In this document: in pieces, positions 1 to 13,893 of the stretch | How positions within the stretch are numbered: position 1 is the first letter of the stretch | Layout of the letters: each line of letters begins with the position of its first letter | Source of the DNA: Geosiphon pyriformis | Taxonomy: Eukaryota > Glomeromycota > Glomeromycetes > Archaeosporales > Geosiphonaceae | Direction of reading: 5' to 3' | Length of the DNA stretch: 64,000 nucleotides | Assembly (NCBI GenBank): GCA_016748015.1 | Contig: JAAOMT010000494.1 | Coordinates: 273,156 to 337,155, forward strand | The notes under the pieces: generated by a model | What the model was told of the DNA's origin: nothing | Seen by the model: the letters and a program-made list of their open reading frames with translations, nothing else | Database searches by the model: none | Position numbers and translations under genes: made by a program

Positions 1-3000
1 ATAAACTGTCTGTGTCAGTTTTGGGGCTGTATGCTGGATCATCTTTGGTGGTATGTTTCTTTTAGGCAGATGATATCAATTTTTTGATTGCAAAGGCAGT
101 AAATGAGTCTTCCTTCATTATCTTGGGTAGTGATTTCAATGAAGATGGTTCTCACAAAAGTGCCAGCTTCAGAAAATGTTTTGATTTGGGTTTGGTCAAC
201 TCCTTGGGTGGAAGCTTGTCTGGAAAGGAAGCTACGTGGGCCAATTCTCATAAAGTGGCTAAAATTATTGATTACGTGTTTGTGTCGTCAAGTCTAGTTA
301 ATGCAATTCTGGATTGTGATGTGTCTGGTGTTGAAGAGTATTTTGATACTGATCATAAAGCTGTTTCTGTTTCCATGGGTCTTGGTGGTTTGCTGGATGC
401 GCAGTTGACCTTATTGTGCAAACAAGTGAATAAAGATCGTTGGAAGTACAATTTTGTAGATGCTGGTGATACTGAATGGATCAAGTTTAAAGAGGATATG
501 TCAGCAAATGCTGCCATGTTTCATGATGAATTTTATGCTGCCAAGATGAGTTTGGACCTGGACACAATGTGAAATCACCTTCGTCAAGTGGTGTGTTTGT
601 TGGCTGAGAATGTTTTCAAAAAAAAATGGTTTAAGGGTTTTGATAGTGTCTATAATAAAGTATCATCCAGATTTCACAAATTAGAACTTTTGGTGTCGAA
701 GATTGTCAAAGCCTCTCATCTGGTCGCTCAAGAGGAGTTTGTTTCTCTACTTGATACATGGAAAGAAATTGATCCTGCTAGCTTCTGTTGTGGATTCTCT
801 GTTTCTTTTGGGTTCTCATTTTGATACCATTCATTCAGCTTTGGCCAAGATCAGGAAATCCTACCATTCATCTAAGTTGTCCGAATTAAACCGTGCCAAA
901 GAATCTCAGATCAAATTGGCAATTGACAAAAGAATGGAGAGTTTTGAGTTGAACAAAGGTCATACTGTACGTAGTGTTTTGGAGCGACCCTTTTGCAAAG
1001 TGGTTTTGGACTATTTGGTGGTGGGAGATGAGCTGGTGTTGAATCCTGCTCCAGTAAAGTCCAAGGTGGATGAAATTATGGAAGGTTGGACTAGAAAGTA
1101 AAGGGTGGTGCTCAACATTAATGATGAGTGGTCTCACCAGTATCATTCTTTAGGTTATGTTTTCGATGAAGCTTTTTTTGGTGTGATGGGTTTGATCAAC
1201 TTTGACAAACTGTTTGGGGTTGTTTCCAACCTGCCGGATGGCAAAGCTGCTGGCCTTTTAGGTATCTCAAATGAGCTTTGGAAACATTGCAATATTTTGG
1301 TCCTTAATATGCTCTTGGTGCTTTTGAACTCTTGTTTATCTGAGGAATCTGTTCCTGGCTCCTGGAGGAAAGCTTGGGTTTCAATAATTCCCAAACCATA
1401 TGAATGGGAGGGTGTTTTTACAAATACTCATCCTATTGCACTGATTGAGACGGCTCACAAGATTCTCTTCAAAATACTCTTAAACAGGATTTCTTCAGCA
1501 TGCAGCATTCATAATGTCCTTTGCAGTAACAATTTTTTGGTTTTGAAAGATACAATGACACAGTCTCCCATTTTTGCAGTTGGTTTGGTTATTGAGAATG
1601 CTCTGAAAAAGACCCGAGAACTTTAGCTGGTCTTGTAGGATATAAAGAAAGCATATAATTCAGTTGGCTGGGAGCATTTGGAGAAATGTCTGGTCAGAAT
1701 TAAAATGTGCAACAAGTTCATTTGGTTTTTTGGTGGCATTCACAAAGGTCACATTAATTGAGTCATGACAAATTTTGGTTTGACAGATGGTTATCAGGTC
1801 CATAATAGTTTAGATCAAAGAGAGGTCTTTTCCCTTTTTCTGTGGCGCATTTTTTATGGTCCCTTTTTGTGCGAAGTTAAGTGTCAAAAGAGTATGTATG
1901 AATACAAGCTGATTTTTTATTTCATTTCCAAGAGTGGTTGTGTCGAGTCGCAGGCTGGGCTTTCTTCCTGTTTTGCTGCTGGCATCTTTGTTGATGATAC
2001 AATTTGGGTTGGCAGTAGTCAGAGTGCTACTCAACACATTTTGGATGTTGTTAGCGAGTTTTTCCAGATTAATGACATTTTAATAAACAATGACAAGACT
2101 GTAGTTATTCCCATCAATTGTAGGGTTGAAAATCCCGCTCTTTTCATTAGTGGTTCACCTATTTTTGTTGCCAAAAAAGATGAATCCCATTGGTATCTAG
2201 GCATATTTCTGTCAACTGTGAGTCTTTCCAAACCTAGTTTAACTAAAGCACATTCAGACATTCATCTCTTTACAAATTTGGTTCTAAAAAAAGCTATCTC
2301 AGATAAGCAGTTTTTATATTTGGTTTCAGTAGTTCTCCAGCCTATTATTAGCTACAGAACACAATTTAGCTTTGTTCCTATTGGCATTTGTAACAAGTGA
2401 AATGCTATGATTTATAAGAGCCTGAAGCTCAAATCTGGACTTCCACTCGACTTTCTTAGTGATTCAATTTATCACCCCTCTTTTTATGATTTGAAATCTT
2501 TTCTGCAGATTCAGTCTGAAGGCAAGGTTGCTTCTTTTATTAATTTTGCCAACTCTGGTGGAATTGTGGGACGTTTGTTCTCTTATAGGTCTCATGATCT
2601 GCAGGTTTTATGTTGGCATCCTATTCATCTGTTGAGTTCTCCTGTTTGTATTTGTGTTAGCGCCTCTAATAATTTTCTGGCAGGTGTGGTTTACATGCTT
2701 TATAATTGCAAATTGTCTCTGAGTGGATTTTTTGCCAATTTCTTTTGTGTCAATAGTGGAACGCCCATGTCAACTGTTTTGGGTAAATTAGTTTTCTCCA
2801 GATGTCTTCCCTCACTTCAGTAGTATGGTGTGGTCTTTGTAGACCAACTTCGTGATCATCATGATACAGTCTTTGATTGGTCCACATTTAAGCAATGGAA
2901 GAAACTGGACTCCCGTGGCCCTATTCCTGAGTGGTTCAGGCTTTTTGCTGTGTTTCTTACTGGTGAAGATTTCTCTCCTGCTCGCACCCCAGTTCTTGCT

Positions 3001-4371
3001 AATGTTGGTCTTTTAGACATTCTGGGTTCTTCTGGCTTTGTGTCTATCTGTGATTGTCTTTTGCAGGTTAATGCAAGGGTGTTGTCTGTCTATACTGATG
3101 GGTCATTGTGAAATTTGAGTACAGTTGGCTGTAAAACAAGTGCTGCAGCTTTTTTTGAGGACATTGGTATGGGTTTGGGTGTTGGTGTGTCTGGCTTAAT
3201 GTCATCTACCATGGCTGAGTTATAGGCAATTGTGTTGGCTCTCGAGTGTGTTTCTGTTTTTAGTAATGTCCATTTGTTTTCGGATAGTCAGTCTGCTTTG
3301 GATGCTTGCAAATCGGAATTGGATATGATGGCTCCTGATTTCCGGAATTGATGTTGGATTAAGCATTAGCACATTGCCAACGTTATTTCCAGTAAGGTCC
3401 TAAATGTTACTTGGCACAAAGTCAAAGGTCATTTTGGGGTTTTGGGAAACGAGCATGCTGATGTGATTGCCGGTGCTGATTCTGTTTCTGACTGGTTTTT
3501 TCCTCATCACCTGGATGAACACTTTTTGATGGCTGATGACAACATTGTTTCTGGCAATTCAAGGCACTTTGTCCATGACACTTTTTATGTCATGTGTCAT
3601 GCACGTTGGAAAATGGGGTCTGGTTCTAAATTTTTGCCTAACAACTTGTGGGCTGATGTTGATTGGTCTCACTCTTCTTTGGTGTGGCATCCTGATTTGC
3701 ATATGGTCACCAGTTTCACTAGCAGGATTTCGGCTAATGCGCGCTCTTATTTTATGAAGGCTTTGCATCATCAGTTGCCTGTGGCTGTGCAAAAACGGCT
3801 TTATAATAGACTTTATCTCAGTGTGTTGTGTTTATATTGTGATGACGTAGAGGTGTCAGATCATGTTTTTTCTTGTAAAATCAATGATTCTGCTCAGCGT
3901 CGGTTGTTGGATTCTCACATGAACACTTGGAAGACACTTTCTGGTTCTTCTGTCTTTTTTTCATGTTTGTTGCAGTTGTTGTCATCTTGTGTTTCAGGTT
4001 CTTCAGTGTTCATGGCTCTTCATAAGGGTTTTGTTTTTGATAATTGGTTTTGTGAAGCTGTCTCCATTTTCCATAGTCCCAAGACGGCATGTTTGAAGGT
4101 TCTTAATTTCACACATTTTTTTGGCCTCGCTTTTAGGGATAAGATATTGTTGGTTTGTGCCAAACATTGTGCCTATATGGAAAAGCACAGACTGATTTTT
4201 TTAGATGGCTTGTTTCCTACTTCGGTCTCTGGTTTGGCTTTGTGTCTTTTTGCTGGTGTGGTTGATTTGCTTGGTATCGATGAAGCTTTTAGTGTGCATT
4301 TTGGTTTTCGCAGGTCTTGCATGTTTTTTTCCAGCATTGGTAATTCGGTTTCTGTCTATATAGCTGCATAG
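1..4371 (+). pseudogene. LINE ORF2 (endonuclease-RT-RNase H), copy A, inactivated
   Basis: Broken polyprotein of a non-LTR retrotransposon. In order it shows the AP-type endonuclease end (GSDFNED near 130, DTDHKAV near 345), the RT fingers motif (LPDGKAAGLLGISNELWKH near 1222), RT motif C as FVDDT near 1988, and an RNase H domain with YTDGS near 3094, an FSDSQSALDA helix near 3280 and a GNEHADVIAG end near 3448. One frameshift lies near 780-830. After it the frame runs to 4371 but is interrupted by single nonsense codons, for example TGA 570, TAA 1099, TAG 1624, TGA 2398, TAG 3223 and TAG 3367. Several stand exactly where copy B has TGG, CAG or CGA. Domain identity is secure; activity is excluded. 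Confidence 0.9.
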
Positions 4372-4510
4372 TGTTGTTCTGACTGGCCTGAGTGACTGGT
4401 CACATGTAGAAAGTGCATAATTCATGCCTAGTTTAGATCATTTCTTTGATGTATAGTACTAGGTTGTGTGTGGACCTCTTTCATTAAAATAAAAAAAAAT
4501 AAAAAAAAAA
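1..4510 (+). mobile_element. LINE-type retrotransposon copy A, cut by the window edge
   Basis: First of three copies of one non-LTR retrotransposon family. The window opens inside the endonuclease domain, so ORF1 and the start of ORF2 are not visible. The element ends with a 3-prime UTR after the stop at 4369 and an A-rich tail near 4485-4510. The UTR contains the palindrome GTGACTGGTCAC (about 4392-4404), also found at the end of copy B and, altered, of copy C. Copy A aligns with copy B throughout the coding part. No target-site duplication can be tested because the 5-prime end is missing. Confidence 0.9.
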
Positions 4511-7212
4511 TAATTTAATAATATAATTAGTCTTATAAAAAATTAAATTACTTATAATTATTAATTTTTATTTATTAGATTTTGTATTAATAATTTTTTA
4601 TAATTCTAAAAAGTTTTATTTATAAACTTTCAATAATTAAATTATTAGTTTAATTAAATGAATAATCAAGTCGTTAAATAAATATATATATATATATATA
4701 TATAATTAAGTAAATAATTAATTTTAAAAATAAAATAGTTGAAATATATAAAATTAGTAATTATTACATAATTAATATAATTAATTTCTATCTTAAAAAA
4801 ATTGAAAAATTAAATTATAATATTATTATTGCTACAAACTCTTTAAAATACTAAAAATTAATATTTCTTTTGGTATTTTTTAAAACATTTCTATTCTTTT
4901 AAAACTTGTTTTATTTTTTAAAAAATATGATTTTGGTATTTTCACTAGTTTTAACTGTTTATATTATTAAAATACTTGAACAATAACAATAATAAAATAG
5001 TTGCCAAATTAAACTTGAATTTGTTTTTAGTTATATTGTTTAACATAAGTATTTTTAACCAATTATTACTAATTTTAAAAGCAAAGCAAATTATATTTTA
5101 ACATATAATTTTAAAATTTATAATAAAACTTATTGACTTTTTAATAATTCTAATTATTTTTTATTTATTGTTAAAAATAAACTTAATACAAATTTAAATC
5201 TTTAATTATTATTTTTAAAAATTCAAATTATAAATTTTTTTAAATTAATTATTAATATGTGTTTAAAAAATTTTAATTTAAAAAAAATATATCTTATATT
5301 TATTAAATAATAATAAAATAAATAATAAAGTATTTAGTAAACTAATAATTTTTTTTTATTAACCGATTTTACGAGTGCAGCCCAACCATAATTTTTTGAA
5401 ATCATTAAAAATTAAAAATTAAATTGATTAAAAAAGTTAATAAAATATAAATAAGTTTGTTTAAAACAATAGTAATTTTAATAGTTTATTAATAAAATAA
5501 ATATACAAAAATTTATTCTTAAAATCTGATTTAAAGTAGTTTTAATTGGCTTAAATAATTAATTATATATTGTTTTTAATGTAAATAATATTTAATATGT
5601 TATAAGCATAAAAATCATAAAACTGTAAATTGTTTTGATAATTTTCAGTTATTTAATAAATTTAGTTAATAAAAAAACCCAAATATAAAAAAAAAATTAA
5701 ATAGATTTAGTTTTAATTTTTTAAACAAATTAATAATTTACTTATTAAATATATAGCTTTAATAATTTAATATGTTTTTATTTTTATTATATTTATAATA
5801 CAAATTGATTTTTTTTAAGTTATTTAAGTTATATAATTGTTTTATAATTAAAAAAATCCTTTTATTTAAGTTAATTTATGATTTTTTTAAAGAGTATTTT
5901 AATAAATTAAGAAGAAATTTAATTAGTATTAAATTAAAAAATATATTGTTTAATAAAAATATTTAAAAATTTAACAGTTTATTAAAATTCATTTCAGTTT
6001 TGCTGTTTTATTAATTGTATTAACATATAAAACTAAATGTTTTAAATAAATATACAAATTAATGCATTTTAGGTTTTTAAACAGATTTTTATTATTATTT
6101 TTGCTTTAATTTATGTTAATCTTATTAAATTTATATTGTAAAAACTAATATTCTAAATAGTTTAAACTAATTGCAAGTTTTAAAGAAAAATTATGACAAT
6201 TTATTTACAAATTATTTAGAATTAATAAAATCTTTTAACTTATTATTAAACATTATAATAATAAAAATTTATTAAAAATTTATAATATTTGTTTTTAATT
6301 TAAGATATATATTATTAACTTTTAGATTAATATAATTTTTGCTAATTTTAATCTGTTTATAAAGATCAATTTTAATGAATTTATAATAGATTTATGCATA
6401 ATTAGAAAAAAATTTATTTTGTTATAATAAATTAACTAACAAATATAATTCACTTTATTTTTGTTTAAAAGCTATATTTTTTAAAAAATGGCTTAATTAG
6501 TTTTTTATTATATAATTAATTTGCATAATTTCTTAAATAAAATTATTTCTAATTATAAATTTTAATTTTCTTTGAAATTTCAAAAACATTTTTTTAAACT
6601 TTTTAATATTAAATAAATTATCAACAAAATAATTTCAATTAATTATTATTATTAATAGAATTTATATACAACAACATTTTTTAAATTTTGATTAAAACAA
6701 AATTATTTATTGTTTAAATAAAATTTTTGGTTTAGTTTTTATAATATTAAAAATTGATGAATTTTTATGCTAAAAATATATTATTAAGATTAAAAAAAGT
6801 CAAAAAAACTTGATTGTAAAGTTTAAAAATAGTATTAAGCAGTATAAGTAAAAAACAAACTAATAATATTAAAAAACTCTAATTTTTAAAACAAATAATA
6901 ATGTATGATTTTTAAAAAACATTAAAATAATGTAATCTTGTAACAAATTATATTACAAAAGATTTGGTTTATTATAAATAATTTAACAAATTAATCTAAT
7001 AATTTATAAATTAAAGATTTTTGCATATTATAAAATTTACAAATTTTTATGTTTTATTACTAAAATTTTATGTTAAATCAATTTTTTTTTGGTCAAATAA
7101 AAAAAAATTTTTTATCTGTCTAAGTTAAAAATAATATTAAGCTCAAAGTAAATAAAATTTTAAATTCATAAAAAGTTAAAAAGCAGTTAAAATATTTTTA
7201 AAAAGAAATATA
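4511..7212. other. AT-rich gene-less spacer between LINE copies A and B
   Basis: About 2.7 kb made almost wholly of A and T, with long homopolymer runs and a TA dinucleotide microsatellite at about 4680-4705. No reading frame shows protein-like composition. A short less AT-rich patch near 5365-5390 (TGCAGCCCAACC) stands out but is too small to assign. It may be inserted junk or heavily mutated older repeats. Confidence 0.7.
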
Positions 7213-7339
7213 TAAATCTTTTTCTCGTCAATCCTCTGACTACAACAAGAGTAAAGAATAAATTTTGGAGGAATCACTTTTCTTTTTCTCTTTTCCCTAG
7301 TTTTTTTTAGTTATTTCTCTTTCTACCTACCCTTTTGTT

Positions 7340-9235
7340 ATGATGGAACTAGTGGGCTCTTCTGCTGGTGGTTCGAGTTCTGGTTCAGCGGATTTGAAGA
7401 CTCATTCTGGTATTAAATCTAAGTGTTTGGCAGGCTTCTACTTGCATGATGCATCCTATAAGAAGCCAAAAAAACCTGTTGGTGTTAGTGTAGTGGACTC
7501 ATCTGCTGGTTTATTGTGCTCAGAGGGGTTGGTTGGCTCTGGTGTCAAGCCTATAATGTCTTGGACAAGCAATGCTGGTAGTGTTGCAAGTAGCATTGGC
7601 GATCTCTCAGACTTAGATGAGTTGAAGAACATGGTTGTGGAGGAGACAAGTTATGTTGATTCTGGTGCTTTAAATGATGAGAATATAGACAAAACCACTC
7701 ACAGAAAATTTCAAACCTGGACTTACATGTTTAATAAACTGCTTGCCCAACTTTTTTTTGACAATATTGGTGATGATGACGACATCTTGGAGCTCCCTCC
7801 TTAAACGTTAAGTGGGTCTAATCAGTTGCCTCCAATTGCATCACATGTTCTGGAAAAATGACATTTTGATTTGGCAAAATCTTTTGCGATCAACATTGAG
7901 ATCTTGGCGGTTCCTGAGAAGTCACTTCTAGATAAATTAATGTTGGTGAAAAATTTTTTTTACAAGATAGATGGTTTTGGGGATGCTTTAGCTCCCTCAA
8001 AATTTTCTGGTGTAATAAGATCTATGTTCACCTCTGAATCAAGTTTAGTGAAGACGAAGGAAATGGTGATTAGTGTAAAAATCATGGTAAACAATGATCT
8101 CAAAAAGTTAAACAGCTGCTCAAATCAGGAAATAATTGTCAAAGAGATTCCAGTTGATCTTCCCAAATCAGTGATTGAGACAGTATTCTCCAAATTTGGC
8201 AAAATTATATTAATTAAGATACAATTAATTGGGCTTTGGCAAAAGACTTTGGTGGAATTTGAGTATACTGAAACTGCATGTTTGGTCGTGTCTAAATAGT
8301 CAATTCTCGTGAGTAAGGATTTTGTGCATGTTGCTATGGCCATCAGTGACAAGGAGCTATGGATTTCGAGAGACCGTTATCATGCTTTGTTGTACACCCT
8401 TCCAGTCAGTACTACTGCACATGATCTTTCTGAGTTGGTAAAGGCTTATGGTGGGAAAACATGCTTTATTGGCCAAAATTTTAGTTTATATGTTCGTGAT
8501 AGGTGTGTGGTCATTTGTTTTGAAAGTAAGGCATTCAAGTCAGCTGCTATTAGTTCTGTTTCTGTTTTCAAGAGTGTAAGTTTGTGGTGGACTGGTTTTT
8601 CTTTGGCTAGTTGTACTCAGTGCAAACAATTTGGTCATAGTACAATCAACTGTTCTTTGGGTAGAAATTCTGGTATCTATGGGAAACAAGTATTCTCTGA
8701 TCAGAATCGGGTTCGTCTGACTGGCATTTATAAGAAGAAGCTGGCTTCTATCTCCTGTCCCATATCTTTCACTGGTAAAACTTGGGCTCAAGTTGCTGGA
8801 GGTTCCAATTCTCACATGGCTTCATCATCTCCTTCTAGTAACGGTTCGCTGTTGGCCGTGATACTTCTCTCTCAATTTTCTTTGGATGTGAATAATAAGT
8901 TTGCCACTCTTGAGCACAGTCTCGCCAGCCTTGCTGAGCAGATTGATAAGCTGGCCAAGAGATTGGATGCACTCGAGCTGACAGTTTCCCAGCATGGCCC
9001 TGGATGTCAGCCATTGGTGACCTCTTCATTACAGAATCAAGGGGCAGATACAGTGATGGGTAAGGGTTTGGGTGCAGCCACTAGTGGTGGGACTGTTGCA
9101 GAGATGGTTGTTTACAATTCATTGGCAGTTTCTAAATTGAAAGATACTTTGGATATTCTTTCAAAAACTGTTATGGGCCTTTCAGCCAGGTTAGAAAATA
9201 CTGGTTTGGGTTTTGGAGCACTTTTTCCTCAATGA
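7340..9235 (+). pseudogene. LINE ORF1 (nucleic-acid-binding, CCHC), copy B
   Basis: ORF1 product of the element, the RNA-binding chaperone-like partner of the reverse transcriptase. It reads in a single frame of 632 codons from ATG 7340 to TGA 9233. Only three nonsense codons interrupt it (TAA 7802, TGA 7859, TAG 8297) and there is no frameshift. Copy C still reads Trp at the position of the third one. A CCHC zinc knuckle of the spacing C-x2-C-x4-H-x4-C is encoded at 8612-8653. A heptad-like Leu-rich stretch near 8880-8980 may form a coiled coil. The stop overlaps the ORF2 start as ATGA. The family is clear; the exact role is inferred from other LINEs. Confidence 0.85.
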
Positions 9236-12200
9236 CTGACATCATTTGGAAGATGACTACATGTAATGTTCGAAGTATAAACAATTTTACAAAACAAGAA
9301 GACATTGTGTATTGGCACAAAGATTCATGCAATTTGGTTTCCATTCTCATAGAGACAAAGTTGAAGAATAAAGCTCGTCCTTGGTTGGCTAGCAAGTTTG
9401 ATGGCATTTGTGTTTTCTTTTCTGATTTGGCCTCTGGCTACACTGGAGCTGGTGTCATAATGGTTTTGGACAATTTTTTAGCTAAGCATGTTAGTAAGAT
9501 TTCTGAGGTTTCTGGCTGTCTTTTCTGCATTAAGTTACTGTTTAAGAACAAACTTTCGGTTTCTATCTTGGAGCTTTATGCTGGTGCTTCTTTGACTGCT
9601 CAGTTTTCCCAAGCTGCCGAGATCAATTTCTTGATTGTGAGGGCTGTTAATGAATCTTCTTTTGTTATTCTTAGTGGTGACTTCAATGAGGATGATTCTT
9701 GAAATTGTGCCAGTTTCAAAAAATGCTTTGATTTGGGTTTGGTTAATTCTCTGGGGGGGAAGCTCTTCTGTGAAGTTACCTACTTGGTGCAACTCTCGTA
9801 GTGTCACTAAGACAATTAATTACATGTTTATTTTGTCTAATTTGATTGGTGTGGTAGTAGATCATAATGTGGCTGCTGTCAATGACTATTTTGATACTGA
9901 TCATAAGGCTGTTTCTGTATCCATAAGTCTTGGTGGTTTGCTGGATATACAACTGAACTTTTTGTGTAAACAGGCAAATAGGGATCATTGGAAATATAAT
10001 TTTAAGAGTGCTAATAGTGCTAAGTAAATCAAATTCAAAGAAAATATGGCTGCAAATGCTGCCATGTTTTGTGATGAGTTTGGTGCTGCTGGAAGGAGTT
10101 CAGATTTGGACTCAATATGGAATGCTCTCCGCCAAGTAGTGTGCTTGTCAGCAGAAAGTGTTTTTAAGAAGAAATGGTTTAAGAGCTATGACAGTATCTT
10201 TAATAGGGCATCCTCCAGGTTTCACAAATTAGAACTTTTGGTGTTAAGGATTGTTAAGGCCTCACGTCTGGCTTCTCTTGATAAGTTTGTTTCCCTACTT
10301 GGCTTATGAAGTGGCCTTGATTCTATCAATGCCTCTGTTGTTAGGTCTTTTTTTCTTTCGGGTTTCTATTTTGATGCCATTCGGTCAGTTTTGGCCAAAA
10401 TCAGAAAGTCTTATCCTTCGTCTAAGTTGTCAGAATTGGACTGTGCTAGGAAGTCTCAGATCAGGTCGGTGATTGACAGAAGAATGGAGAGCTTTGAATT
10501 GAACAAGGGTCATACTATTAGAAGTGTTTTGAAACACCTTTTCCGCAAAGTGGTTTTAGACCATTTAGTAGTGGGTGATGAGCTGATTTTGGAGCCTGAT
10601 CTTGTGAAGTCTAAGGTGGACATGATTATGGAGAATTGAACTCGATTACATCAGGTGGTCACTGATGTCTCTGGTGATTGGAATTATCAATATTAACCTT
10701 TGAATTATGTTTTTGATGAAGCTTTTTCTGATGTAATGAGTTCAATTAGTTTTGATGAGTTGTTTGGAGTGGTTTCTGGTCTGCCTAATGGCAAAGCTGC
10801 TGGCCTTTTTGGAATTTCAAATGAGCTCTGGAAGCATTGTGATAGATCTGTTTTGGATATGCTTTTGGTGCTTTTAAATTTTTGTTTGTTGTGTGAATTA
10901 ATGCTTTGCTCCTAGAAAGAGACATAGGTCTCAATAATCCCTAAACCATATGAATGGAAAGGTGTACTAACAAATACATGTCCTATTGCTTTGATTGAGA
11001 TGGCTCATAAAATTCTTTCCAAGATTTTCTCTGATTGGATTTTGTTGGCATGCAGCACGTTTGACGTTTTTCATGGTGACAACTTTTCAGTTTTAAAGGG
11101 TACATCTACACAGTCTCCTATTTTTGCAGTTGGTTCTATTGTTAAAAATGCCCTGGAAAAGAACCGTGAGCTCTGGCTTGTTTTACAGGACATGAAGAAG
11201 GCATATGACTTAGTTGGCTGGGAGCATCTCAGTAAATATTTGGTTAGAATTAAAATGTGTGGCAAGTTTATTTGGTTTTTTGGTAGTATTTATCAAGGTC
11301 GCACCAATCGAATTATGATAGATTTTGGGCTGATGAGTGATTATCATGTGCACAATAGTTTAGACCAAGGGGAAGTCTTTTCTCCTTTCTTGTGCGAAGT
11401 CAAGCAACAGAAGAGTGTGTATAGATACAGACTGAATTCCTATTTTATTTCTAAGAGTGGTCATACTGAGTCTCAAGTTAGATTTTTTATGTTTTTTGTT
11501 ACTGGTGTCTTTGTCGATGATACAATTTGAATTGGTAGCAGTCTGAAAGCTATTCAACATATTCTCAATGTTGCTAATGAATTTTTTCAAATCAATAACA
11601 TTTTAATTAACAATGACAAGACAGTGGCCATCTTTATTAATAGCAGGGTCAGCAATCCTTTTCTTTTTATCAGTGGTTCACCTATTTCTATTGCCAAAAA
11701 GGGAGAGTTTCATCAATACTTGGGTATTTTTCTCTCAATTAAGGGCCTATTAAAACCTAGTTTGGTTAAAGCCTATTCAGATATTCATTTTTTTACCAAT
11801 CTGGTTCTAAGGAAGGCTATCATGGATAAACAGATCTTGTATTTAGTTTCAGTGGTTCTCTATTCTATAGTTAGTTATAGAACCCAGTTTAGCTTTGTTT
11901 CTGTTGGTGCGTGCAACAAATGGAATGCCATAATTTGCAAGGCTTTAAAACTCAAATTTGGTTTACCACTCAATTTTCCTGGTGATATAATTCACCACCC
12001 TTCCTTTTATGGTCTAAAGTCCTTTTTGCAGGTTTAATCTGAGAACAAGGTCACCTCTCTTATCAGTTTTGTGAACTCCAGTGGTATTTTGGGCTGCTTA
12101 TTTTCTTACAGATCTCATGACTTACAAGTTTTGTGTTGGCATCCTGTTTACCTATTGAGTTGTCCAGTTCGTATTTATGTCAGTGCTTTTAATAACTTTC

Positions 12201-13893
12201 TGGCTGGCCTGATTTGCATACTTTTTGATTGCAATTTGTCTTTGGATGGCTTTTCGGCCAATGCATTTCATTTTAATAGTGAGGTGCCAATGTTGGCTGT
12301 TCTTGGTAAGTCAAGATTTTTTAAGTTTCTTCTATCTCTCCGGCATTATGGTATAGCTTTTGTTGATTAGCTTTGTGATTGTTATGGTTCTGTTTTTAGT
12401 TGGTATGCATTTAAGCAGTGGAAGAGGTTGGACTTCCATGGCCCTATCCCTGATTGATTTAGGCTTTCCACTGCATTTCTCAATGACATGACTTCTTCTT
12501 CTGCTCTTTTTTCAGTTTCAGATGATGTTGGTCTTTCGAATATTCTTGGTTCTGGTGAATTTTTGTCTGTCTGTGATTATCTCTCATATGTTGAAACTGG
12601 TTGTTTATTTGTTTACATGGATGGATCTTTGAGGAATTTGGATATGGTTGGCTGTAAAGCTGGCACCACTGCCTTTTTTGAAGACATTGGTTTGAGTTTA
12701 GGTGTTGGCATTTTGGGTGTGATATTGTCCACTCTGGCTGAGCTACAAGCCATTGTTTTGGCCCTGGAATGTGTCTCCCCTTCTAGTTCAGTTCACCTGT
12801 TTTCAGATAATCAATCTGCCTTGGATGCGTGCAAGTTGGAATTGGGTCTTTTGTGTCCTGATTTTCACAGTCAGTGCTGGGTTAAGCGTCAGCATATTGT
12901 TAACATAATTCATGGGAAGAATTTAAGGGTTAGCTGGCATAAAATCAAAGATCATTCTGGTGTAGAAGGGAATAAGCAGGCTGATGTGATTGCTGGTTCT
13001 GATTTTCTTTCTAGTTGGTTTCTTCCTCCTTGCTTGGATGAGCACTTTTTGGTGGCTGATGGTGTTGTGATTTCTGGTAACTCTAGATATTTTGTCTGAG
13101 ATGTTTTCCACTCCATTAGTCGTGCACATTAGAAAATAGGTTCAGGAGTTAAGTTTTTAGCAAGTAATTTGGTTTTTGAGATTGATTGGTCGCGTTCTTC
13201 GTTGGTGTGGCATCTGGATTTGCATATGGCCGCTGGTTTTACCAGCAAAGTCTCAGCTAATGTGCGCACTTATTTCATGAAGGCTTTGCATCATTGGCTG
13301 CCTGTGGCTGTTCATAAACACCTTTATAATAGGTTTTATCCTCGTGTTTTATGCTTGTATTGTGGTAAAATAAAGGTGTCGGATCATGTATTTTCTTATG
13401 GAGTCAATGATTCTGCTCGGAATTGGTTATTAAAATCCCACGTGGAGTCTTGGAAGGCATTTCTGGATTGTCTCATTCTTCATCAAGTGTGTTGTATTTG
13501 TTGTCATCTTGTGTCTCTGGTTTTTCAGTGTTAATGACTCTTCATAAAGATTTTGTTTTTAATAATTGGTTTCGCAAGGCTGTACTTGTCTTTTATAACC
13601 CAAAGATGGCTGGTTCAAAGGTTGTCAAGTTTACGCATTCTCTTGGTCTTGCTTTTAGGGATGATATTTGGTTGGTTCATGTGAAACATCATGTGTACAT
13701 GGAGAAGAACAGGTTGATTCCTCTAGATAATTCGATTCCTATTTCATTGCCTGATTTGTCTTCAAAGTTTTTTGCTGGTGTGGTCAATTTATTGAGAATG
13801 ATTGAGACTTTTAGTATTAGCTTTGGTTATCACAAGTATTGCTTATTTCTTTCTGGTATTAGTAACTCAGTTTTTGTTCATATAGCTGTGTAG
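9232..13893 (+). pseudogene. LINE ORF2 (endonuclease-RT-RNase H), copy B
   Basis: Starts at ATG 9232, sharing four bases with the ORF1 stop. The AP-endonuclease shows CNVRSI near 9262, an ETKL near 9352, GDFNED at 9675-9692 and DTDHKAV near 9895. The RT shows LPNGKAAGLFGISNELWKH near 10782, DMKKAYD near 11191, NSLDQGEVFSPFLC near 11352 and FVDD at 11510-11521. The RNase H shows YMDGS near 12615, an FSDNQSALDA helix near 12799 and GNKQADVIAG near 12969. It carries two frameshifts, one at a G7 run near 9755 and one near 13440-13530. At least a dozen single nonsense codons break it, including 9700, 10025, 10307, 10637, 10913, 10925, 11528, 12035, 12368 and 13097. Dead, but recently enough that every domain is legible. 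Confidence 0.9.

Noticed and set aside
1-13893. Alternative genetic code with TGA/TAG read as Trp or Gln
   Set aside because: Stops fall at different places in copies A and B while the same positions are TGG/CAG in the partner, and the cellular genes here have no internal stops; this is mutational decay.
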